Assembly (NCBI RefSeq): GCF_023217965.1
Contig: NZ_JALPSC010000001.1
Span: forward strand, 1,116,001-1,180,000
Length of the DNA: 64,000 nucleotides
Reading direction: 5' to 3'
Origin: Prevotella sp. E13-27
GTDB taxonomy: Bacteria; Bacteroidota; Bacteroidia; Bacteroidales; Bacteroidaceae
A model generated the notes under the pieces. It saw only the letters and a list, made by a program, of their open reading frames with translations. It did no database searches and was not told the DNA's origin. The position numbers were made by a program, and so were the translations under genes. Each line of letters begins with the position of its first letter. The first letter of the stretch is position 1. Below, in pieces: positions 16,359 through 23,701 of this stretch.

Positions 16359-19325
16359 TTATTCTTTATTAGTCTCTTTCAATTGTCTCTCGGCCCTGTC
16401 AATCATGTCGAGTGTGCCGCTGCCGTTGCTGACATAGCGGATTACCATTCCAGCAAAGTCCACGGCCTCTGCTGTGGCTGCATTGCTGCGATAGTCGGGT
16501 TGCTTTTTTGTCTTGTCGAGCAGCTGCATCAGCTCTTGCATGTCCTCCAGTTCGGCGAGGTTGCCTGGACGCATATTGTTTATAACAGCATTCAGCTGAC
16601 CGGCAGTCTTGTCAATCTCTTCCTGTGAATACTCTCCTTCAGCAGCATTTAGCACCGTCTGTGCTTTGACGGTCTGCTCTAAAAGTCTGGCGAAACCATG
16701 TTTTGCCCATGGTGCATATTCAGGCACTTTAACTGTCATGGCGTTCCATGCCTTCTGCTCGTCACTGCGCTTTTTGGCTATGAGGAGTAACTCATACAAC
16801 TGTGAACGATCGATATTGGCGGCAGCACTTCCTAAAGCACTGATGGCTGCAGGGTCTGCAGGTATGTTCATGCGGAAGTAATGGGTGGTGTGTTCATCGC
16901 TGGCATAGTCGGGGAAGAACATGCGTCCGTTCCATTCCATTGTGTAGAGATTGGCATCATAGCCCTTGCCTTGTTTTGCTCCATTAAGTGTCACGTCGCT
17001 CAGGTCGGGTTTTACGTTGATGGTTGCCTCGTCCCAGTTGTTAATTCCTGTGGTGGCCATCACCAGTGGTCCATACATGAAAGCACCAGTCCACATCGGG
17101 GTGTATTCTGTTTTGCCATCAGGTTCATATGCAGGTGCAGTCTCCATCTTGTCGGGTCCGAAGTCCAAGTGTTTGGTAAATGGCATCACTACCTCGATGA
17201 CATCTTTATCTTTCCATTTGCGTGCAGGAATCTCCACGTAGCTTGACGGCTGATAGTGTTTGGCGATGCTTTTACCGTTTAGCTTCACGTCAAAGCCATC
17301 GGTAGCCCAATAAGGAACACGGAGCTTGACTATAATCTTGGAGTTCTGATTATTCTGAACAATCTTTATCTTGCTCTTCTCGGCCGGCCACTCGCACTCC
17401 TGTTTGATGGTCACACCCTGTGCAGCCCAATGAGCTGTTGTAGGCATATATAGAGTCACCCATAACGTTGGGGTCTCCCCTTCCTCGGAGGGGCTTGGGG
17501 AAGTAAAATAAGCTGCCTCCTGATATTTTACATGGTTTTCCACACCAGTGCCGCCACAGCAGGTAGCCTGCGGTGTCTCGTTGCCCCAAGGCTTTGAAGC
17601 GTTGAGTCCTACAGCATACTGATAGACCGTCTGATAGCGTCGGGGGTTCACCGAACCGACAATCTGGTTGTAGAGCACCCGTTCATAGTAGTCCATGTAG
17701 CGTGCATCATCGGGGTTGAAACCGTTAAGGTCTTTTGTCAGCTTCGCCAGGTTATAGGCACAGCAAGTCTCGTTGATGGTCGATTCCGGCGTGATGTGTC
17801 CGCCCCATGTGCTGACATTGTTTGCCATCGATGTAATCTGTGAATAAGGCTGACGGAACATCTCGCCGTTGCCCACACCACCCATGGCATAGCGGTAGCG
17901 ACCTTGAATCATTGTCCAGAAGTTCTCTGCGAGGTTGTAATAGTAGGGATTGTTGTTACCACGGAAAGCACGCAGAGCTCCCGTCACCATCGGTATGTGC
18001 TGGTTGGCATGTCGTGTGCGGATAGCATCTATATTTTTTGCCAAAGGGTCGAAGAAGGCTGGGCTGTCGAAGTAGGTGGCGGCCTCCAGCAGACGGGTGC
18101 GCTCTTCCTTCGTGCCAGTCATCTCCGACAGACGTGCCAGCGACTCAGCCATACCGCCCACTTCACCGGCAATGTACATGTTCCACATCTCATAACGGTT
18201 ACCCGGTTTCTCACGTCGTTCTCCCTGGTTTCCGTCGCTCTTTACGAATGTGCGGTAGTGCAGTCTGTTCCAAACCCACAGCCCCATGTCTTTAGCTATT
18301 AGCAGCGCCTTCTCTGCTGTAGCCTTATCATCGATATAAGTAGCAATGTCGATGAGGCCTGCCAGCTGCTTATGCACGGAATAATAAGGTGCCCACACCC
18401 AGTCTTCATTGTTATAGGCACGATACATCTCTATCAGTGCGCAGTGCTGTGCGGGTATAGCGTTAAGATAGCCGTAGCCATAGAGTTCCGGATGCTGCTT
18501 GTAGCGGTTGAAGTCTGCCCATGTGCCTTTCATCTGGCGTAGCTCCTCCTCTGGTGCGAAGTCACGAGCCTCCCAATAGCGACCCAGCTTGTCGTTCCAT
18601 ACGAAGGTCTTCTCCTGACAGTGGCGCAGTTCGTTCACCATCTCCGTGATGTTCCTTTTCAGGATATCTTTCTTCTTCTGGTCCTGACAGCTGGCGAAGG
18701 CAAATGCCATGGCACTCATGTAGTGACCTGAGCCGTGACCTTTCAGCTTCGTCGTGGGTGAGTCCCATCCGTCGGCCTCAGGATAGCCGTCGGTAGAGAA
18801 ACCATAGGTGTCGCGATAGTTATAGAGTTGCTGTTTCACCGGCAGGCTTATAAGCTGGTCGATGTCGAGGTCGCGGTTCCACGTCAGACGGTTATCGCCG
18901 TTCAGACTAACGCTGTTCAATGGCAGAGTCTCTGCCTTGGGCATGTTTGATGGCACCTTGAAGCTTCCGTTTGTTACAGTCACCTTTGCAGATACAGGGT
19001 AGCCATTAGGCGTGCTGTTGTCACCAATGATAAAACCGCGAACGTTATAGCTCTTGCCTACTGGATTCATCTCAGGGTTGGCCTCAGCCTGTTCGGTGGC
19101 TTCCCATGAGTTAACCCATTTCACCTGTCTGTATTCTCCCTTGCCGTCGTTGTATTCCACCCATAGCTGATAGGGCAGTCGGGGGGCATTACCCACAGGC
19201 ACCTCCACGTTCACCTTCTCCACACTCTTCACTGTGTGGTCATCTTTGGCCATAGCTGTGGCCATCAGTCCTGAGGTGAGAAAGGCGATAAGGATCAGTT
19301 TCTTCATAAGTGTAGTTATTTTCAT
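16359..19325 (-). CDS. DUF1680 glycosidase, GH146/GH127-type, with Big_4 domain
   Basis: 988 residues; ATG 19307 (MKKLILIAFLTSGLMATAMA) is an alternative start with a cleaner signal peptide. A group-4 Ig-like domain (about 35-125) precedes a large DUF1680 alpha-helical domain with NETCCAYNLAKLTKDL and ATCCGGTGVENHVKYQEA, the paired-cysteine motifs of the GH127/GH146 beta-L-arabinofuranosidases. C-terminal beta and helical regions follow. A palindromic GC-rich repeat (17472-17505) encodes the extra stretch SPSPSEEGETP just after the second cysteine motif. First gene of the operon with GH97 and GH127. The precise GH family needs a profile search. Confidence 0.87.
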   Translation of the reverse strand: MKITTLMKKLILIAFLTSGLMATAMAKDDHTVKSVEKVNVEVPVGNAPRLPYQLWVEYNDGKGEYRQVKWVNSWEATEQAEANPEMNPVGKSYNVRGFIIGDNSTPNGYPVSAKVTVTNGSFKVPSNMPKAETLPLNSVSLNGDNRLTWNRDLDIDQLISLPVKQQLYNYRDTYGFSTDGYPEADGWDSPTTKLKGHGSGHYMSAMAFAFASCQDQKKKDILKRNITEMVNELRHCQEKTFVWNDKLGRYWEARDFAPEEELRQMKGTWADFNRYKQHPELYGYGYLNAIPAQHCALIEMYRAYNNEDWVWAPYYSVHKQLAGLIDIATYIDDKATAEKALLIAKDMGLWVWNRLHYRTFVKSDGNQGERREKPGNRYEMWNMYIAGEVGGMAESLARLSEMTGTKEERTRLLEAATYFDSPAFFDPLAKNIDAIRTRHANQHIPMVTGALRAFRGNNNPYYYNLAENFWTMIQGRYRYAMGGVGNGEMFRQPYSQITSMANNVSTWGGHITPESTINETCCAYNLAKLTKDLNGFNPDDARYMDYYERVLYNQIVGSVNPRRYQTVYQYAVGLNASKPWGNETPQATCCGGTGVENHVKYQEAAYFTSPSPSEEGETPTLWVTLYMPTTAHWAAQGVTIKQECEWPAEKSKIKIVQNNQNSKIIVKLRVPYWATDGFDVKLNGKSIAKHYQPSSYVEIPARKWKDKDVIEVVMPFTKHLDFGPDKMETAPAYEPDGKTEYTPMWTGAFMYGPLVMATTGINNWDEATINVKPDLSDVTLNGAKQGKGYDANLYTMEWNGRMFFPDYASDEHTTHYFRMNIPADPAAISALGSAAANIDRSQLYELLLIAKKRSDEQKAWNAMTVKVPEYAPWAKHGFARLLEQTVKAQTVLNAAEGEYSQEEIDKTAGQLNAVINNMRPGNLAELEDMQELMQLLDKTKKQPDYRSNAATAEAVDFAGMVIRYVSNGSGTLDMIDRAERQLKETNKE
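17472..17505. repeat. GC-rich palindromic element inside the DUF1680 gene
   Basis: GGTCTCCCCTTCCTCGGAGG followed by GGCTTGGGGAAG, with CCCCT/AGGGG arms. It is the same pattern as at 5694-5731 (read on the other strand) and 25034-25067 (other strand), and is in frame within the host gene. Confidence 0.75.
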
Positions 19326-19339
19326 TTTTTTCTGTGTGC

Positions 19340-19347
19340 AAATGTAG
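19340..19347 (-). promoter_or_regulatory. -7 box of the GH146/GH97/GH127 operon
   Basis: TACATTTG on the minus strand, 14 bases from the start codon at 19325. No good -33 TTTG is found at the usual distance, as expected for an activator-dependent promoter. The two-part repeat at 19375-19405 is directly behind it. Confidence 0.55.
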
Positions 19348-19374
19348 TCATTATTTGGTGTTTTATATATAAGT

Positions 19375-19405
19375 ACCGTCTAAACAACTCGTAAAATCGT
19401 CTAAA
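19375..19405 (+). promoter_or_regulatory. Two-part direct repeat, candidate operator (copy 1)
   Basis: ACCGTCTAAA (19375-19384) and ATCGTCTAAA (19396-19405), 21 bases apart start to start, in the 191-bp region between the divergent GH146 and CotH operons. The same pair with the same period is at 29905-29935. A two-turn direct repeat is what AraC-type DNA-binding domains of hybrid two-component systems are expected to recognise. Confidence 0.65.
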
Positions 19406-19484
19406 TCGACACGTTTTTCACTATTTGTGGACGATATTTTCAAAAACTAAGACTTTCGTTTTATTCAATATGGTATAAAATATG

Positions 19485-19492
19485 TATTTTTG
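19485..19492 (+). promoter_or_regulatory. -7 box of the CotH/DUF6055/GH43 operon
   Basis: TATTTTTG, 24 bases before the CotH start. The -33 region (around 19461) is only T-rich with no clear TTTG, again fitting an activated promoter. Confidence 0.5.
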
Positions 19493-19516
19493 CAATCGAA
19501 ATAAAAATGCTACACC

Positions 19517-21433
19517 ATGCGTTGGGACTTTCTTTATCAATTAAAAACCTTTATCTTAGCCATTTGCATGGCACTTATTTCCGCTGTGCAATCTTTCTCT
19601 CAGGATTTCTCACGAATCTACACCCATCAGCAGGGCACCACATGGTGTCAGCCGCTGGTGACCACTAATACTGACAATATTACTGGTAGTAGTGACCGTA
19701 AGCAGTTGTTGTTCAATATGACTGACGGCATGACCGTTCCCTTCGATATTGCTTCTATTGACAGCGTCGTCTTTTCCGATGCCATTGCAGATGAGTTGGA
19801 GTCGAAGAACCATTACAAAGTATTCCAGCTGTTTGTCAATACCGCCGATGGCACCGACATCACATCGCGTGAAGAGTATAAGCAGTGCTATATGTCGCTT
19901 AATGCCGATGGAGCCTATGCCGACTTCTCTGCATCAGCCCAGATTCGTGGCCGTGGTAACAGTTCTTTTCTTTGGTATGATAAGAAGCCGTTGCGCCTGA
20001 AGCTCGACAGCAAGCACAAGATGCTGGGTGTGGCGAAGGCAAAGAATTGGGTGTTGCTGGCTAACTACCGTGATGTCACCGATCTTATGAACACGTTTGT
20101 CTTCGAGATGGGACGCGCCCTTGGACTGCCTTTCACTAACAACACGCGTTATGTAGAGCTGTTTGTCAATGGCGACTACCGAGGCATCTATCAGCTAACT
20201 GAGCAGATACAGCAGAACAAGAACCGTGTGGCTGTCAGCGATGAGCGCGGCATATTGCTATCGCTTGATGTTGACGACGGTCCCGGCGAGAATCCTAATT
20301 CTGACGACAATTTCTGGAGTGAGGTCTATCAGATGCCTTGCTGCGTGAAATATCCCGATGATGAGGCATTCACAGCAAACACCGTTGACAGCGTGCGCAC
20401 CGTCTTTGCCGAACTCGAACAAGCCATCAAGTCTAAGAACTACGCTGTGGTGGAACAGTTGCTCGACATTCCCTCGTTCATCAAGTATCTTCAGATTCAG
20501 GAGTTTATATATAATGTAGAGCTCTCCGCTCCCCGTTCCATATATCTCCATAAAGATGGCGACGGCAAGTGGGTGATGGGTCCGTTGTGGGACTTCGATG
20601 CCGGCTATGACTTCGACTGGAGCACGATGACCACAGGACATAACTATTTCTCTCGTTTCGACGAGACGGTCATGGGTAGTAATCCCTACAAGCGCAATGG
20701 CAACTACAACTATGTGCCACAGTTCTTTACCGACCTCTTCGGATGTAAAGAGTTTGTTGAGCAGTATAAGGCGCAGTGGGCAGCCTGCAAGGACACTATC
20801 GTTACTCATGCCTGGGCAGAGTGTATGAAGTATGTCGAAGAGATGCGCTCCTCTGGTGCTATAGACCGTGAGTTCAAACGCTGGCCAATTGCCGGTAAGA
20901 CGTTCGATACCGAGGTGGAGAAGATGCACGAGTGGCTGAAGAACCGTCTTGTCCACATGAACTATCTCATTGCTGCTATCCCTGAACCTGCTGATGTTGT
21001 TCCCACAACCAATGAGAAGCTATGCGGCACCATTAAGACCAGTGTTGATATGAACTGGTTCAGCGGCTTCTCTCAGGCAAATAAGGTGACGGTCAACAAG
21101 CAGCGAGTGGCTCATCTCATGGGTATCAATGCCAATCAGTTGCAGGATTCTGAACTGTCTATCGTACCGCTTAACAGCGACGGCTCCGAGGGGCAGAACC
21201 ATACCAACGGCACCTTTGGCGGATGGTTCGATGAAGACGGCAATCCCGGTTATTTCGTTGACGGCCATGTATATATTGAGGTGTTCGAAGATTTGTGGAA
21301 ATGGTCGTGCGGTCTCTATCAGTACAACTGCTACGACGACAGCCACACCGTTACTATGCAGTATCAGTATTCCTACGAAGGCACGCTGCTTAAGGTTAAC
21401 ATCGAAGTAAATGTAAACATTAAAATGCAATAA
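19517..21433 (+). CDS. CotH-kinase-family secreted protein with DUF4859 domain
   Basis: 638 residues with an N-terminal export signal (about 10-28). After a short beta region with the motif IASIDSVVFSD comes a CotH-like domain (about 105-480): IRGRGNSSFLWYDKKPLRLKL, LLANYRDVTDLMNTFVFEMG, YVELFVNGDYRGIYQLTEQI and GPLWDFDAGYDF. The C-terminal 125 residues look like a DUF4859 domain, also seen in the 27322-29772 protein. CotH proteins are atypical protein kinases in spore formers; in Bacteroidetes they occur with extracellular carbohydrate systems and their target is unknown. First of three genes; the next starts 2 bases after its stop. Confidence 0.88.
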   Translation: MRWDFLYQLKTFILAICMALISAVQSFSQDFSRIYTHQQGTTWCQPLVTTNTDNITGSSDRKQLLFNMTDGMTVPFDIASIDSVVFSDAIADELESKNHYKVFQLFVNTADGTDITSREEYKQCYMSLNADGAYADFSASAQIRGRGNSSFLWYDKKPLRLKLDSKHKMLGVAKAKNWVLLANYRDVTDLMNTFVFEMGRALGLPFTNNTRYVELFVNGDYRGIYQLTEQIQQNKNRVAVSDERGILLSLDVDDGPGENPNSDDNFWSEVYQMPCCVKYPDDEAFTANTVDSVRTVFAELEQAIKSKNYAVVEQLLDIPSFIKYLQIQEFIYNVELSAPRSIYLHKDGDGKWVMGPLWDFDAGYDFDWSTMTTGHNYFSRFDETVMGSNPYKRNGNYNYVPQFFTDLFGCKEFVEQYKAQWAACKDTIVTHAWAECMKYVEEMRSSGAIDREFKRWPIAGKTFDTEVEKMHEWLKNRLVHMNYLIAAIPEPADVVPTTNEKLCGTIKTSVDMNWFSGFSQANKVTVNKQRVAHLMGINANQLQDSELSIVPLNSDGSEGQNHTNGTFGGWFDEDGNPGYFVDGHVYIEVFEDLWKWSCGLYQYNCYDDSHTVTMQYQYSYEGTLLKVNIEVNVNIKMQ

Positions 21434-21435
21434 CA

Positions 21436-23625
21436 ATGAAAAAGCTATTTACCCTTGTGATGCTTCTCTGCTCATTTGCAGTGAGCACCTTTGCACAGAA
21501 GACCGTGTACATCCCCAACGAGTGGCGCAACCCATGGCCAAGCGACTCGCTGCTCTATGCTGAGAGCGACCCCGAAGGCAAGTACACCTGGTCGAAGACA
21601 CGCTCTATGGAGAGCGACAACGTCATCCTCTTCTGGGACAAGTACTACACCAAGAACCCAAAAGAACTGTCTAAGAGCGACTTCTACTATGTCGATATGG
21701 ACTATCTGCTGAGCCAGTGTGAAGAGTACTACCAGTTGGAGAGCACCCGACTGGGCTTCGTGGATCCTGAGACATCCAATGTGAAGAAATACAAGATCAT
21801 GGTGCTTATGAACCACACCCAAACGTGGACATGCTACGGTGGCGGCTACGACTTCATGGTGCCCGCGTTGTGGCTGAACCCTTCAACATGTAAGCCCGTA
21901 GGCTCTGCTGTTGCTCATGAGGTAGGCCACTCGTTCCACTATATGTGTTTCGCTGAGCATAGCGGTCACAAGGACTCTGACAGCGACAACACCGGCTTCC
22001 ACCTCTCTAATGGCAACGGACAGACCATTTGGGAGACAACAGCCAACTGGCAATCGCTCCATAGTTTCCCTCAGGAGTTCTTCGACATGAGTTATATGTC
22101 GTCGATTTACAACCGCAGCCATAACTACGCTTTCTCCCACGAGTGGCATCGCTATCAGGCTTTCCCGTTCCTCACCTATCTTTGTGAGAAATACAACGAC
22201 ATCACCACCGTGGCACAGGTGTGGAACACCCCTATGACGGGTCAGAGCCGTGGCAAGGGCTCCGACTTCAATCAGGCTCTGATGAAATGTAAGAATTTGT
22301 CTGTCAGCGACATCTACAAGCTCCACTTCGACTTCGCATGCCATGCCGTGACATGGGACATGGAGTTCTGCAAGCCCTATCGTCAGTCTTATCACATCGG
22401 TAACTATGTCTATCGTTGTGTGCTCAACGATAACGACGAATATCAAGTGGCACTGGCCAGCTGTCCACAGAGCACAGGCTATAATGTCATTCCTCTACAG
22501 ACACCTGCTGTTGGCACAGAGGTGAAGGTCAACCTCACCGGTCTGGCTCCCGGAGCTGAACTCCTTGACATCGACCCAGGCGAATATCTCAATGGCGAGT
22601 CAAACTATGTGAAGCTCGAAGCTGACGCAAACGGTAAGCGCTGCTATCAGACAGCTAAGGCTGGCAGCCCCGCATGGCGCGGCTTCCGCATGGGCTATGT
22701 TGCACTGATGGCCGACGGCACTACTCAGTATTTCTCTGAAGACAAGATCTATTGTCAGGGACGTGGTGTGAAGACCGAGTCTTATGCTATGACCGTTCCC
22801 GAGGGTGTGAGCCGTCTGTGGCTCGTCGTTGCTCCAGCCCTCACTAATTATATCACTCACCGCTGGGACGATAAGATTGCCGATGATGACATGTGGCCCT
22901 ACAGCTTCACACTTGAAGGCACCGACCTCGGCACTGATGCCACCATCTATGCCGCTCCAACGCTCGATGGTCGCGATGTAGCCGACATCACTTTTACCTA
23001 TGATGTCACCTTCCCTGCCGATGCCAGCAACTACAGCGGCACCACCTTCTCTGTCAACGGTCGTCCAGGAGCTGCTCTCGGCACCGCTTTCCAGTATGAC
23101 ATGTCCAAGCTCACCAGTAAGATGCAGGCGTGGGACGAGCGTGGACCTCAGACAGGAAAGATAATGTTCTATGCCCTTACCCCCAATGGCGAACTGGCAA
23201 GCAGCGGCTCTACCGCCAACGGCTATGGTCACTGGTTCAGTGCTGGCGGCAATGTCACTTCCTATGGCTCCGGCTATATCTTCTCAGAGTTCGTTCCTTC
23301 ACTACTTGCGTTTACCATCGGTCAGAAACCTGGCGCCTGCAGGACTGGTGACAAATACACCATCCGTCAGGCACTGCGCTATCAGTCGAAGCGAAACAAG
23401 TTCAACAACGCCACTTTCATCTTCAATGTCACCATTGGCGGTACTACCGGCTCGGCAACACTGCGTTCAATGGATTATACCGACCCGAGAATTCAGGGCG
23501 TCAGCACACTCTCAACAGCAGGCAACGGTGAGACTCCCACCATCTATAACATCAAGGGACAGCGTCTGATTGCTCCTCAGCAGGGGCTGAACATCATCAA
23601 TGGACAGAAATTTCTCGTAAGATAA
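21436..23625 (+). CDS. DUF6055 metalloprotease-like secreted protein (copy 1)
   Basis: 729 residues with signal peptide (MKKLFTLVMLLCSFAVSTFA). The N-terminal half is a DUF6055-type domain with AVAHEVGHSFHY (His161, Glu162, His165), a gluzincin-type HExGH site. A beta-rich region with a DUF4859-like part follows (about 510-690). A short type-IX-secretion-like tail closes it (IYNIKGQRLIAPQQGLNIIN). Two other members of this family lie at 46803 and 54723. Proteolysis is inferred from the motif only. Middle gene between CotH and GH43. Confidence 0.82.
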   Translation: MKKLFTLVMLLCSFAVSTFAQKTVYIPNEWRNPWPSDSLLYAESDPEGKYTWSKTRSMESDNVILFWDKYYTKNPKELSKSDFYYVDMDYLLSQCEEYYQLESTRLGFVDPETSNVKKYKIMVLMNHTQTWTCYGGGYDFMVPALWLNPSTCKPVGSAVAHEVGHSFHYMCFAEHSGHKDSDSDNTGFHLSNGNGQTIWETTANWQSLHSFPQEFFDMSYMSSIYNRSHNYAFSHEWHRYQAFPFLTYLCEKYNDITTVAQVWNTPMTGQSRGKGSDFNQALMKCKNLSVSDIYKLHFDFACHAVTWDMEFCKPYRQSYHIGNYVYRCVLNDNDEYQVALASCPQSTGYNVIPLQTPAVGTEVKVNLTGLAPGAELLDIDPGEYLNGESNYVKLEADANGKRCYQTAKAGSPAWRGFRMGYVALMADGTTQYFSEDKIYCQGRGVKTESYAMTVPEGVSRLWLVVAPALTNYITHRWDDKIADDDMWPYSFTLEGTDLGTDATIYAAPTLDGRDVADITFTYDVTFPADASNYSGTTFSVNGRPGAALGTAFQYDMSKLTSKMQAWDERGPQTGKIMFYALTPNGELASSGSTANGYGHWFSAGGNVTSYGSGYIFSEFVPSLLAFTIGQKPGACRTGDKYTIRQALRYQSKRNKFNNATFIFNVTIGGTTGSATLRSMDYTDPRIQGVSTLSTAGNGETPTIYNIKGQRLIAPQQGLNIINGQKFLVR

Positions 23626-23701
23626 GTTTATAGGTTAATAGATATCACGCCATTTTTATTAGAGAAAAGTTAGTAATAAGAATATCAAGGTAGTCTGTAT
23701 C

